Shown: positions 23,230 to 31,979, counted from the stretch's first letter. The stretch is DNA of 64,000 nt from Candidatus Gaiellasilicea maunaloa (GCA_024330215.1 JANDLU010000004.1:1-64000); one strand, 5' to 3'. A program made the numbers and translations. Notes: a model not told the origin generated them from the sequence alone.

Positions 23230-23970
23230 GTGAGCGCGCTCCGGATTGAACGCGACAACGATCTGCTGCGGCTGACGCTCGCCCGGCCCGAGACGCGCAA
23301 CGCCTTCGACGCCGACCTGATCGCCGAGCTCGCAGAGGCCTTCGTCGACGTGGGCAGGTCGCGGGCGGTGCTGCTCTCGGGCGAAGGGCCGAGCTTCTGC
23401 GCCGGCGCGGACGTCGACTGGATGCGCGCCTCGGTCGACCTCGACTATGACGCGAACGTCGCGGACGCGAACGCGCTCCGCGGAATGCTCGACGCGATCG
23501 ACCGCTGCCCAGCCCCCGTCGTCGCCCGGGTTCAGGGCCATGCATTCGGCGGCGGGGCCGGACTCGTCGCCTGCTCGGACATCGCCGTCGTCCACTCGGG
23601 CACCGTCTTCGCCTTCTCGGAGGTCAAGCTCGGGATCGTCCCGGCCGTGATCTCGCCGTACGTGCTCGCGAAGATCGGGCCGAGCGTCGCTCGTCGCTAC
23701 TTCGTCACCGGCGAGCGCTTCGAGGCCGCGACGGCGCTGCGGATCGGGCTCGTCCACGAAGTCGCGACGGATCTCGACGCCACGGTCGACGCGATTCTCG
23801 GCGAGCTGAGGACGGCCGGCCCAAAGGCCGCGCGCCACGCGAAGCGGCTGGTGCTCGACCGGCCCGACGGCCCCGAGTCCGCCCGCCGGATCGCCGAGCG
23901 CCGCGCGAGCGACGAGGGTCAAGAGGGGCTCAACGCCTTCCTCGAACGGCGCAAGCCAAACTGGAGCTAG
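23230..23970 (+). CDS. enoyl-CoA hydratase family, probably methylglutaconyl-CoA hydratase
   Basis: A 246-residue crotonase. The N-terminal LTLARPETRNAFDADLIAEL, the oxyanion-hole segments FCAGADVDWM and GHAFGGGAGLVACSD, and FAFSEVKLGIVPAVISPYV are typical. The WM after AGAD, the N..DA..L..ML block and IVPAVISPYV are features of LiuC-type methylglutaconyl-CoA hydratase in leucine breakdown. It starts at a GTG 23 bp from the divergent lyase gene. The SpoIID gene is convergent and shares a hairpin with it. Carboxylase subunits for the preceding step are encoded at 11455 and 25532. Confidence 0.85.
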   Translation: MSALRIERDNDLLRLTLARPETRNAFDADLIAELAEAFVDVGRSRAVLLSGEGPSFCAGADVDWMRASVDLDYDANVADANALRGMLDAIDRCPAPVVARVQGHAFGGGAGLVACSDIAVVHSGTVFAFSEVKLGIVPAVISPYVLAKIGPSVARRYFVTGERFEAATALRIGLVHEVATDLDATVDAILGELRTAGPKAARHAKRLVLDRPDGPESARRIAERRASDEGQEGLNAFLERRKPNWS

Positions 23971-24008
23971 GAGGGTTGGCGACGAACGACGTTCCGTCAA
24001 ACCCTCCT
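23969..24008. terminator. bidirectional terminator between convergent genes
   Basis: AGGAGGGTT (23969-23977) and AACCCTCCT (24000-24008) form a 9-bp perfect stem, extended by partial pairing around a GACGAACGACGTTC-like loop. It overlaps the stop codons of both convergent genes. The same arm sequence recurs at 25346 and 25496. Confidence 0.7.
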
Positions 24009-25326
24009 AGAGCTTCTTACGCGGGCGGACGGTGACGGCGCCGCCCGCGACCTGCGGCGACGCGAGCCTGTAGCTCGTCGTCCGGAGCGGTGCGACGGCC
24101 ACCGCGAAGCGGCCGTCGACCCTCGTCCGGATCCGCTTCACGGTCGTCCAGGTGCCACCGTTCACCTGCTGCTCGAGCCGCACCTTCGTGAGTCCGCGCA
24201 CGAACCCCGTCAGACGAAGCTGACGGCTCGCGAGAGCGCTGAGAAGCGGCGGATCGAGATTCAGCACCCGCACCGAGAACCAGGTCGAGCGAAGGTTGAA
24301 ACTGCGACGGAAATCCTGCCCCTCGATTCGCTTGAGGCCGTCTCCCACCTTGACTGTGACCTCCGTGACGCGGCCCGAGGCGGTCCGCTCGACGAGCAGA
24401 TCGCGCACGTCGCGCGTTCCGGTCAGCGTCTCGACCTCGGCAGGCGTCATCCTGAAAGGACCCCAGCGGTGATGCTTGGAGATGTTGTCGTAGGGATCCG
24501 GAACCGAGACGAGGTAGGGCACCACCCTCGCCTTCGGCCAGACATCGGCAACGGATGCGGTGCGGCCGCCCGAGGTCGAGTGGTAGAACGTCGTCGCAAC
24601 GCGGTTCTGCCAGAGCAGGGCGCGGCCCGCGGTGGCGCCGATCGCGCGGTTGGTCGAGTCCTCCTCGGCGCGGATGCCCCCATAGACCTGGCTGCGCGTG
24701 TCGGCGTAGAGATCGAAGAGCTTGCCCGGTTTCAGCGTCGCGAGCGCGTAGGAACGCGCGACGACAGCCTGCGCCCTGAGCGCCGCCGGATGCCAGTCGT
24801 CGGGCATCTCCCAGGGCACGACGCCGCGCAGGTAGCGATCGAGGGGCAGGTCGTTGACGACGAGCAGCGAGCCGCCCTGGCGGTGGACGACGAGCGCGCC
24901 ACGATAGCCGGCTCCGTCGAGCTGAAGCGGCACAACACCGGCCTCGAAGCGGAGCGGCGCCCGCAACCCCCTCAGGAGCAGCCCCGAGGCGGCGAGCGTG
25001 CGTGCGCCCGGTTTCAGCTTCCGCACCCTGCCGGTGGCGTCGACGACCCTGAACGGCTTCGTGGACGAGATCTGCACGGCCGGCCTGCCCTCGACGAGCA
25101 GGACGCGCACCGGCCTCGTGGGGACGAGCCGGAGCTTCGTGCCCCGGTAGTAGTGGGCGAGGATGCGCGCGTGGCCCCAGCCGGCCTCCGCGTAGCCGCG
25201 CGCCCCGTACTGGCTCATCCCGACCCCGTGTCCCCAGCCGCGACCGTCGATCACGAAAACCGTGCCGGCGCTCGCCGGCGTTGCGCACGCGAGCGCAACG
25301 GCGAGGCTAATGAGAAGACGCCGCAT
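24007..25326 (-). CDS. secreted SpoIID/LytB-domain protein
   Basis: A 439-residue exported protein. The signal peptide is MRRLLISLAVALACATPASA. The SpoIID domain shows DGRGWGHGVGMSQYGARG, YRGALVVHRQGGSLLVVNDL, LDRYLRGVVPWEMPDDWHP, ALRAQAVVARSYAL and TSGGRTAS. SpoIID of Bacillus is a lytic transglycosylase, and homologues without sporulation remodel the cell wall. The unusual N-terminal placement of the WGHGVGMSQYGA motif is common in actinobacterial members. A C-terminal beta-rich region (about 330-439) may bind the wall. The ATG at 25326 starts the signal peptide; an upstream in-frame extension is not convincing. Confidence 0.88.
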   Translation of the reverse strand: MRRLLISLAVALACATPASAGTVFVIDGRGWGHGVGMSQYGARGYAEAGWGHARILAHYYRGTKLRLVPTRPVRVLLVEGRPAVQISSTKPFRVVDATGRVRKLKPGARTLAASGLLLRGLRAPLRFEAGVVPLQLDGAGYRGALVVHRQGGSLLVVNDLPLDRYLRGVVPWEMPDDWHPAALRAQAVVARSYALATLKPGKLFDLYADTRSQVYGGIRAEEDSTNRAIGATAGRALLWQNRVATTFYHSTSGGRTASVADVWPKARVVPYLVSVPDPYDNISKHHRWGPFRMTPAEVETLTGTRDVRDLLVERTASGRVTEVTVKVGDGLKRIEGQDFRRSFNLRSTWFSVRVLNLDPPLLSALASRQLRLTGFVRGLTKVRLEQQVNGGTWTTVKRIRTRVDGRFAVAVAPLRTTSYRLASPQVAGGAVTVRPRKKL

Positions 25327-25345
25327 CCGGCGCCCCACGCTACCA

Positions 25346-25508
25346 GGAGGGTTTGGCGAAATACGGCTGTGCCCGCCTCGGCACACTGGGCACGCCGTGG
25401 CGGCGTCCTCAGTCGCGTCCATACCTACAGGTATGAACGCTCCCTGCGTCCTTGCCACAGAGCACCCATCGCACCGATCCGGACGAGCGGCATTCCGCCA
25501 AACCCTCC
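25346..25508. repeat. inverted GGAGGGTTTGGCG repeats flanking the SpoIID/mccA intergenic region
   Basis: GGAGGGTTTGGCG at 25346-25358 and its reverse complement at 25496-25508 (13 bp perfect, 137 bp apart). The 9-bp inner part is also the terminator stem at 23969-24008, and AACCCTCCT occurs at 21326-21334. It looks like a dispersed element used at gene ends. Confidence 0.65.
25420..25435. promoter_or_regulatory. perfect palindrome upstream of mccA, possible operator
   Basis: CATACCT-AC-AGGTATG, 7-bp arms, 97 bp before the ATG of the carboxylase alpha gene, in a gene-free gap. Its size fits a TetR/GntR/MerR-type site. No regulator gene lies beside it. Confidence 0.4.
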
Positions 25509-25531
25509 CAGCGCTCTACGATCCCCACTCG

Positions 25532-27148
25532 ATGCCGATCGAGAAGCTCCTCGTGGCCAACCGTGGCGAGATCGCCGTCCGCATCTTCCGAACGTGCCGC
25601 GAGCTCGGGATCGCGACCGTCGCGGTCGCGGCGCCCGACGACGGCGGCGCCCTGCACGCGCGCTCGGCAGACGAGCTCGTCGAGATCGCGAGCTACCTCT
25701 CCGCGGAGGAGCACATCCGCGCGGCGAAGCAGGCCGGCGCCGACGCGATCCACCCCGGCTACGGCTTCCTCTCCGAGAGTGCCAACTTCGCCGAGGCGGT
25801 CGTCGGGGCGGGGCTCGTCTGGATCGGCCCACCGCCGGAGGCCCTCCGGCTCGGCGGGGACAAGCTCGCGGCAAAGCGGGCCGCGGCCGGGGCGGGAGTG
25901 CCCGTCGTACCGACCGGCGAGCCCGTAGAGCTCGGCTATCCGCTGCTCGTCAAGGCCGCCGCAGGCGGCGGTGGGCGCGGGATGCGCGTCGTCCGCGAGC
26001 CCGCGGAGCTCGAGGAGGCGCTCGAGGCCGCGAGTCGCGAGGCCGAGGCAGCGTTCGGCGACGGCGCCGTCTTCTGCGAGCAGTACGTCGAGCGGCCGCG
26101 CCACGTCGAGATCCAGCTCCTTGCCGACACCCACGGCACCGTCCTCTCGCTCGGCGAGCGCGAGTGCTCGGTGCAGCGCCGCCACCAGAAGGTGCTCGAG
26201 GAATCGCCCTCCCCCGCGCTCGATCCCACGCTCCGCGCTGCGATGGGCGACGCGGCCGTCGCCTTCGCCCGCGCCGTCGGCTACGTGAGCGCCGGCACAG
26301 CCGAGTTCATGCTCGACGGCCGCGACTTCTGGTTTCTCGAGCTGAACGGCCGGATCCAGGTCGAGCATCCGGTGACGGAGCTCGTGACGGGCATCGACCT
26401 CATCGCGGAGCAGATTCGCATCGCCGCCGGCGAACGACTTTGTGTTTCAGAAACACAAAGTCCGTTCGGCCACGCCGTCGAGGTCCGCCTCTACGCGGAG
26501 GATCCGCGAACGTTCCTCCCCCAGGCCGGGACGGTCGAGCGGCTGCGGCTGCCGACGCGCGTCAGGGTCGACGCAGGCGTCGCCGAGGGCGACGAGGTCG
26601 GGCTCGGCTACGACCCGATGATCGCGAAGCTGATCGCGCACGGACCGACGCGGGACGAGGCACTCGCCCGGCTCGCCGACGCGCTCGCCGAGACCGAGGT
26701 CGAGGGAATCGCGACGAACCTGCCGTTCCTGCGCTGGCTCGTCGCGCATCCGGCGCTGCGCGCGGGCGAGACGACGACCGCCTTCCTCGTCGAGCATCCG
26801 CCGCTCTCGGAGCCTCCGCTACGACTTCTCGAGCCCATCTGGCAGGGCGGATGGCGGCTGAACCTCCCATTCGCGCCGACCGCGTCGCCGCCTGACATCG
26901 ACGACGCGGCGCACGCCCAGGCCGCCGCCGGCAGCGAGAGCGCGCTGTCGGCTCCGATGCCCGGCACCGTCCTGCGCGTGCTCGTTCGGCCGGGCGATCG
27001 GGTCGTCACTCGACAGCAGCTGCTCGTGCTCGAGGCGATGAAGATGGAGACCCCGATCGTCGCGCCGTACGAGGCGACGGTGAAGGCGGTGCACGTCGAG
27101 GAGGGCGGCCGCGTCGCGGGCGGCGACCTCCTGGTCGAGCTCGAGTAG
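25532..27148 (+). CDS. mccA: biotin-dependent acyl-CoA carboxylase alpha subunit (biotin carboxylase + BCCP)
   Basis: A 538-residue protein. Biotin carboxylase domain: KLLVANRGEIAVRIFRTCRE, DAIHPGYGFLSESANFAE, KAAAGGGGRGMRVV, VERPRHVEIQLLAD, ECSVQRRHQKVLEE and FLELNGRIQVEHPVTEL. The C-terminal biotinyl domain has LEAMKMETP, with the biotinylated Lys. The linker between them is shorter than in many MccA/PccA proteins. It should pair with the carboxyltransferase at 11455, 14 kb away. An 11-bp perfect inverted repeat (26437-26461) lies inside the gene and encodes RLCVSETQS, at a loop before the conserved HAVEVRLYAEDP block. Confidence 0.9.
   Translation: MPIEKLLVANRGEIAVRIFRTCRELGIATVAVAAPDDGGALHARSADELVEIASYLSAEEHIRAAKQAGADAIHPGYGFLSESANFAEAVVGAGLVWIGPPPEALRLGGDKLAAKRAAAGAGVPVVPTGEPVELGYPLLVKAAAGGGGRGMRVVREPAELEEALEAASREAEAAFGDGAVFCEQYVERPRHVEIQLLADTHGTVLSLGERECSVQRRHQKVLEESPSPALDPTLRAAMGDAAVAFARAVGYVSAGTAEFMLDGRDFWFLELNGRIQVEHPVTELVTGIDLIAEQIRIAAGERLCVSETQSPFGHAVEVRLYAEDPRTFLPQAGTVERLRLPTRVRVDAGVAEGDEVGLGYDPMIAKLIAHGPTRDEALARLADALAETEVEGIATNLPFLRWLVAHPALRAGETTTAFLVEHPPLSEPPLRLLEPIWQGGWRLNLPFAPTASPPDIDDAAHAQAAAGSESALSAPMPGTVLRVLVRPGDRVVTRQQLLVLEAMKMETPIVAPYEATVKAVHVEEGGRVAGGDLLVELE
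26432..26467. repeat. inverted repeat inside mccA
   Basis: ACTTTGTGTTT (26437-26447), spacer CAG, then the exact reverse complement (26451-26461). The flanking GAACG and CGTTC extend the stem with one bulge. It is AT-richer than the gene around it. The TTTGTGTT core resembles the 23-bp palindrome found at 41384, 41765, 47906 and 48538, so it may be a divergent copy. Confidence 0.7.
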
Positions 27149-27226
27149 CTACTCGACCGCGACTTCGGCTCGGGCGCCCCTCGCGCTCGCTCATCGGGCG
27201 AGCTGGTCGCTCCGTGAGAGGCAGCG

Positions 27227-27577
27227 CTACTTCTTGACGGTCAGGACGGTCCGCATGCCGCGCGCGCGGTGGTCGGCGATCGAGCACCAGACCAGGAACC
27301 TGCCGGGAAGGAACTTGGCCTCGAGGTCGGCGATCTCACCGGCCTGGACGACGCCGATCGCGTAGGTCCGCGTGCCGCCGACGCGCCTCATGCGCAAATC
27401 GTGCGCGTCCTCGCCGAAGTTGGCGAGCTCCACGATCGCCGGGCCTGCCTTGATCGACTGGCGCGAGAGCGAGAACGAGAACTCCTGCGCGGCCACCTGC
27501 ACGCGAGCTGGCACCGACGCCAGAGCGGGCGCTGCCAGTGCGAGCACGAACGCCGCGGCTGCGAGGATGGCCCTCAT
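27227..27577 (-). CDS. exported cupredoxin (blue-copper-like) protein
   Basis: A 116-residue protein with signal peptide MRAILAAAAFVLALAAPALA. The mature part is a small cupredoxin fold. Likely type 1 copper ligands are His in FGEDAHDLRM and Cys, His and Met in VWCSIADHRARGM. Its ATG overlaps the stop of the DUF1501 gene, and that gene overlaps the DUF1800 gene, so it is the last gene of a three-gene operon. It may pass electrons to or from the DUF1501/DUF1800 pair, but no reaction is known. Confidence 0.8.
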   Translation of the reverse strand: MRAILAAAAFVLALAAPALASVPARVQVAAQEFSFSLSRQSIKAGPAIVELANFGEDAHDLRMRRVGGTRTYAIGVVQAGEIADLEAKFLPGRFLVWCSIADHRARGMRTVLTVKK

Positions 27578-28947
27578 TTCAGGAGCGTTGGCCGGGCGAA
27601 CGCGGAGGCGCCGGGGATGATTGCGCCTGCGTCGGCGCCGAGCCACTGCTCGATCAGCCCCGCGTAGATACCGCGGAAGTCGACTGTCGCCCGCAGGTTG
27701 CCGAGCGCGTCGAGGCCGCCAGGGCCGATGCCCGGGAACTCGCCGATCATGCGACCGCGGACGCGCGAGCCGATCAGGAAGCCGATCCCGGCGGCGCCGT
27801 GGTCGGTCCCGAGCGAGCCGTTCTCTCTCGCGCGCCGCCCGAACTCCGACCAGACGTGGACGAGCACGCGATCGGCGATGCCGCGCGCCTCGAGATCGCG
27901 TTGGAAGGCGAGGAGCGAGTCGGCCGTCGTCTGCAAGCCCTGCTGGAGGTCTTCAGCCTGGGTCGCATGCGTGTCGTAGTGGCCGGTCGCCGTCAGCGCG
28001 ACGCAGTGGAGCGGCAGGCCGGCGCCGAGCATCGCCGCGAGGCCGGCGAGGCGCCGCGGGAACTGATCGACCGAGCTCGGATACGCGACCGGGCTCGCGA
28101 TTGCGCCGAAGCCACGCAGCTCACCCGCGAGGTGCCGCGCCTGCTGAGCCGCCTCTCCGACCTGGCGCAGGCCCTGGTCGCGCGAGGCTGCGTGCGCAGC
28201 TCCGAGCTGTGCTGCTGCATCGAGCATCGGCCGCTCGAGCGGGTGCGGCTTGCGGTTCGCCGAGAAGCCGTAGCGGTCGGGCCCGTCGAGCGAGGCGATC
28301 GGCACCTTCGCCGTGGCGAGCGCGGGCTGGAGGCGCTTGTCGAGCGAGAGACCCTGGAGGGGGTTGTCCGCGGAGCCGGACCGATCGAGGTAGCGACCGA
28401 GCCACCCGGAGCGGACGTGGGGATCGGTCGCGCCGACCTCCCAGTAGTGGCGCGAGGTGAAATGGGAGTGATCGGGGCGGTTGTAGCCGATCGCCGGGAG
28501 AACCGAGACCTTACCCTCGGCGTGCAGCTGCGCCAGCGCGGCTGCGGCCGGGTGCCAGCGCAGGCGCGAGTCCTCCGAGAACGCGGCACCCACCGACTCC
28601 GGCAGCGCCAGCTTGGGGCGCAGCGTGTAGTACTCCGGATCGCCGGCCGGGAAGAGCACGGAGAGCGAGTCGATGCCGCCTTCGAGGAAGATCGAGACGA
28701 GCACCGGCGCCTGCTTGCCGGCCGCTGCGGCTGCGATGCCGTCGTCGAGCGCCCACGGCGTCAGCTTCGAGCCCCCGTACACTGCGAGCGCGATCCCCGC
28801 GGAGCGGGCGATGAACGAGCGGCGCGAGAGCCCTGTCCCGGCCGGAACTGGCATTCCCGGCTCGATCTCGGGGAGCCCGCGCCCGGCCTCGGCAACCGCG
28901 TCGCGGAGCAGCTTCGTCCGGGTGCAGTCGCGGCAATCGCTCATCAT
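27574..28947 (-). CDS. DUF1501 family protein with Tat signal
   Basis: A 457-residue protein. A twin-arginine signal is visible (LSRRSFIARSAGIALAVYGG, about residues 40-59), so it is probably exported folded. The body shows family features APVLVSIFLEGGIDSLSVLFPA, DHSHFTSRHYWEVG, GHYDTHATQAEDLQQGLQ and VWSEFGRRARENGSLGTDHG, which recall the alkaline-phosphatase/sulfatase fold metal ligands. DUF1501 and DUF1800 proteins are commonly encoded side by side; their function is not established. It overlaps both neighbours by 4 bp. Confidence 0.9.
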   Translation of the reverse strand: MMSDCRDCTRTKLLRDAVAEAGRGLPEIEPGMPVPAGTGLSRRSFIARSAGIALAVYGGSKLTPWALDDGIAAAAAGKQAPVLVSIFLEGGIDSLSVLFPAGDPEYYTLRPKLALPESVGAAFSEDSRLRWHPAAAALAQLHAEGKVSVLPAIGYNRPDHSHFTSRHYWEVGATDPHVRSGWLGRYLDRSGSADNPLQGLSLDKRLQPALATAKVPIASLDGPDRYGFSANRKPHPLERPMLDAAAQLGAAHAASRDQGLRQVGEAAQQARHLAGELRGFGAIASPVAYPSSVDQFPRRLAGLAAMLGAGLPLHCVALTATGHYDTHATQAEDLQQGLQTTADSLLAFQRDLEARGIADRVLVHVWSEFGRRARENGSLGTDHGAAGIGFLIGSRVRGRMIGEFPGIGPGGLDALGNLRATVDFRGIYAGLIEQWLGADAGAIIPGASAFARPTLLK

Positions 28948-30242
28948 GCGGCCTGGAGCTCGGGAGCGGTGGCGACGAGCTGGCGCAGCGCCGACTCGAC
29001 GAGGGCGGGGGAAGAGGAGCCGAGCTGCTTACGCGCCCACGCGGTCAGCACGCTGCGCGTCGTCCCGGTGATCTCGGGCGAGCCCCAGAACGAGATCGCG
29101 CGCGCAACGAGCCTTGCCGGGTCTCGCGGCGCAGAGCCTTCCTGCGCGCCACCGAGCGCGGTCATCGCGACGAACCAGCGGCCTCTGAACGTGGCCGTAT
29201 CGAGCCAGCGAGACTCGTCCCAGCCGGCGACGTCCGGCGGATAGAAGAGGCGCTGGCCGCTCGCGTCGTCGAGCTTCCACCATGCGGCGGTGTCGATGCC
29301 GCGGCCGCGCGCCCGCAGGAGACCTGCGGTGTAGACGACCGGCTGCTTGACCATCCTCGGGCCGGTGTGCAGGTCGGGGTGGAGCAGGATCGCCTCGACG
29401 ACCGGCTTCACGGCCCCACGCTTCGCCCGGTAGAGCTGCTCGAGCGCCGCCTGTGTCGATGTGCTCGGCATCGTCGGGACGAAGTAGCTCCAGAGCTTGC
29501 GGACGAAGAAGGAGGAATGACTCGGGTGCTCGAGGCAGAGCCGGCACGAGTCCTGCCAGTCGAAGGCGCCGCTCTTGCCGAAGATCGTCTTCTGACCCCT
29601 GTCGTGCAGCCGGGGGACGAAGGCGAAGTCGGTGGCGACCTTCTTCTTGACGTTGCCGCGCCAGCCGGTGAGGGCACGCGCCTGCTCGCGGACGTCCTGC
29701 TCGCTGTAGCCGCGGTCGGCGCCGAGGGTGAAGAGCTCCATCAGCTCCCGCCCGTAGTTCTCGTTCGGGGCGCGGACCGTGTTCTTGTTCCCGCTCAGCC
29801 AAACGAGCATCGCCGGATCCTTCGTCACGCCGAGCAGGAGGTCGCGGAAGGAGCCGAGGGCGTTCTCTCGGAAGAGCTTGTTCTGATCGAGCATCAGCGC
29901 TTGCGACTTGACCCCCTGCAGCGATGTCGCGAACCAGTCGTGCCAGACGAGCGTCATCCGCTCGACGAGCGGCTGGTTCGTGCGAACCATCCGGTCGAGC
30001 CACCACAGGTGGTCGTGGCCGAAGGCGTCGCGAGGCGCCAGCGGGTGGCCACGGTCGTCCTGCGCCTCCGGGCCCGAGAGCTGCAGCGCGGGGGGCTCGA
30101 CGAGTGAGCGGACGGCACTGCGCAGCCCTTGCTTTGCGAGCCGCGACGACTCGCCCGGACGCGGCCCGAAGCCCGCTCGCCAGAGCAGGCGCTCCGCCTG
30201 GGTAGGCCCGAAACTGCCTCGGTAGACAGGCGCGCCACTCAT
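28944..30242 (-). CDS. DUF1800 family protein
   Basis: A 432-residue protein starting at the ATG 30242. The N-terminus has the typical ERLLWRAGFGPRPGE; then VERMTLVWHDWFATSLQGV, RENALGSFRDLL, NENYGRELMELFTLG and ARALTGWRG. The C-terminal part has LFYPPDVAGWDESRWLD. No signal peptide is seen, so it may travel with the Tat-exported DUF1501 partner. First gene of the DUF1800-DUF1501-cupredoxin operon, with ATGA overlaps between genes. Enzymatic role unknown. Confidence 0.9.
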   Translation of the reverse strand: MSGAPVYRGSFGPTQAERLLWRAGFGPRPGESSRLAKQGLRSAVRSLVEPPALQLSGPEAQDDRGHPLAPRDAFGHDHLWWLDRMVRTNQPLVERMTLVWHDWFATSLQGVKSQALMLDQNKLFRENALGSFRDLLLGVTKDPAMLVWLSGNKNTVRAPNENYGRELMELFTLGADRGYSEQDVREQARALTGWRGNVKKKVATDFAFVPRLHDRGQKTIFGKSGAFDWQDSCRLCLEHPSHSSFFVRKLWSYFVPTMPSTSTQAALEQLYRAKRGAVKPVVEAILLHPDLHTGPRMVKQPVVYTAGLLRARGRGIDTAAWWKLDDASGQRLFYPPDVAGWDESRWLDTATFRGRWFVAMTALGGAQEGSAPRDPARLVARAISFWGSPEITGTTRSVLTAWARKQLGSSSPALVESALRQLVATAPELQAA

Positions 30243-30368
30243 CGGTCGTGTTATAGAGCCGGCCCGCGCCAGCTGCGGGTCTCGCGGCGACGTTTTACCC
30301 ACGCCTTACACGATGCGGGGCTGTCCGGCCGATGCGGCCGCGACACGTGGGACGCGATCAGGAAGCGG

Positions 30369-30677
30369 CTAGAACAGCTTCTGCAACTTCATCGCGGCGC
30401 CCATGTCGCCCTTGATCTTCAGCTTGCCGGTCATGTAGGCGGTCGTCGGGTTGAGCTCGCCGCGGGTGATCGAGAGGAAGTTCTCCTCCGTCGTCGTGAT
30501 GGTCGTATCCGCCTCGCCTTCCCCTTCGCTCACGTTCACCTTGCCATCCTCGACCGCGACGACCCACTTGCCGGCACCGTCGATGTCGAAGAAGTACGAG
30601 TTGCTCATCCCGGCCATCTTGGACTCGTCCACCCCGGCGGCGAGCCCGTCGAAGAACTCCTGCACGCTGTCTGCCAT
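30369..30677 (-). CDS. SCP2 sterol-transfer-domain protein
   Basis: A 102-residue single-domain SCP2 protein. The pattern FFDIDGAGKWVVAVEDGKV, then ADTTITTTEENFLSITRGEL and YMTGKLKIKGDMGAAMKL is diagnostic of the family, which binds fatty acyl or other lipids in a hydrophobic tunnel. It starts at ATG and lies alone between the DUF1800 operon and the broken nuclease-like gene. Confidence 0.88.
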   Translation of the reverse strand: MADSVQEFFDGLAAGVDESKMAGMSNSYFFDIDGAGKWVVAVEDGKVNVSEGEGEADTTITTTEENFLSITRGELNPTTAYMTGKLKIKGDMGAAMKLQKLF

Positions 30678-30724
30678 CTCGGTTCGCTCCTTGATTGAGG
30701 TCGCGCGAATCTATCGCGTTCGAC

Positions 30725-31936
30725 TCAATCCTCGGCGGGAAGGCCGCGGGCGGCGCGGGCGACCGCGTGCTCGACCACGGCCTCCGTCAGCTCGGCCGGA
30801 GCGTCGTAGAGCCCGCAAACGAGCCGCTCGACCTCCTCCACGAGCCGCCTGCCTTCGAGGAGGAAGGTCGTCGCGGCCGCCACCGCTTCGCCCTCGGCCG
30901 CCTCGAGCACGGCGAGATCGCGCGGGAGCAGGACGGCCCCGACGTCGTCGACCCGCGACGCGAGGAGCTGCTCGAGGAGGTCGAGCCGCTCGGTCGGGCC
31001 CGTGACGCGGCCCGTCTCGATCCGGCCTCTCCGGAAGGCGAGCGTCTGCGGGTCGAGACGCTTCGGCGTTCCCAGCTGCGTCTCGACGAGCTCGACGGTC
31101 AGGGTGGGGTTGGTGCGCACCGAGACGAGCTGCTGCGGCTCGAGGCTCGCGACGACAGCGCGTCGCTCGGCGACGACCGGGCCGGCGCGCCACGGATCCT
31201 TGATCGTCCGACCGAGCCCGCCGATCAGCGGTCGGAGAGGCAGGAGTGCCCGCCGGTTGGCGCCGATCGCGCGGACGAGCTCGGCGATCTCGTCGGCGCG
31301 CGAGTCGCCGTCCGGGCGCCGGTAGGGGATCTCGTTCATCCGCTTCGGCTCGTAGTTCCGCCGGACGTGCCACGGCGTTTTCCCGCGCACGAAGCGCTCG
31401 AAGCTCGCGACCTCGGGGCCGGCGATTGCGTCGCCTCGAGCGGCCTCCCAGAGAGGAAGCAGCTTGAAGGAGAGCGAGGGATCGTGCTGGGGCCTGCCGC
31501 GCGGATAGACGCGGATCTCCTCAGGTTGAAGAGCACGCCGTATCTGAGCGAACGCTGGTCGACGTAGCCACGGATCTGCGCCACGTGCTGCGAGAGGCTC
31601 TCGTCTGTGCCTTTGGCGTCGAGGACAAACGAGTGCGCGATCAAGTCGTTCGGAGTCAGATCCGGCTTGAGCCGGCTCTTGCCGAGCTGAGGGAAGTAGG
31701 CGTCTGCCGGAAAGCCAAGCACGCGCTCGACGATCCGTTGGAGCAGAGGCTCCGTGAGCGTCTGCTCGTCCGCCACCTTCAGCGAGCTCCCTATGCTTCA
31801 GCGAGCTCCCTATGTAGGCGCCGAAGCTCTCGGCATCCTTGAGCGCCTTGTATCTTCCGGCCATCTCGTCCAGGCAGGCGTGGAGCGCAGCCAGCCCGGA
31901 GCTGACGCCGTGCGTGTTCTGCTTGGCTTTCGCCAC
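30725..31936 (-). pseudogene. broken restriction-endonuclease-like gene
   Basis: The 5' part (LHACLDEMAGRYKALKDAES) reaches a 19-bp tandem duplication (31777-31814) that shifts the frame. Without one copy it reads AYIGSSLKVADEQTLTEPLL. The next part (LGKSRLKPDLTPNDL, SFVLDAKGTDESLSQHVAQI, RYGVLFNL) looks like a PD-(D/E)xK nuclease domain as in type I/IIG restriction enzymes. At about 31520 a second indel shifts back to EIRVYPRGRPQ and SLSFKLLPLWEAARGD. The C-terminal 300 residues run on open and end with LEEVERLVCGLY-like helices. No methyltransferase motif (NPPY) is present, so a catalytic middle part may have been deleted or never existed. Inactive as written. Confidence 0.7.
31777..31814 (+). 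repeat. 19-bp perfect tandem duplication causing a frameshift
   Basis: CTTCAGCGAGCTCCCTATG occurs twice without spacer (31777-31795, 31796-31814). As 19 is not divisible by 3, it breaks the nuclease-like gene. Removing one copy restores the frame at this site. Confidence 0.95.
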
Positions 31937-31979
31937 GGTACGTGACGATGACCTCCGACACGGCGGCTACCCTCGTACC

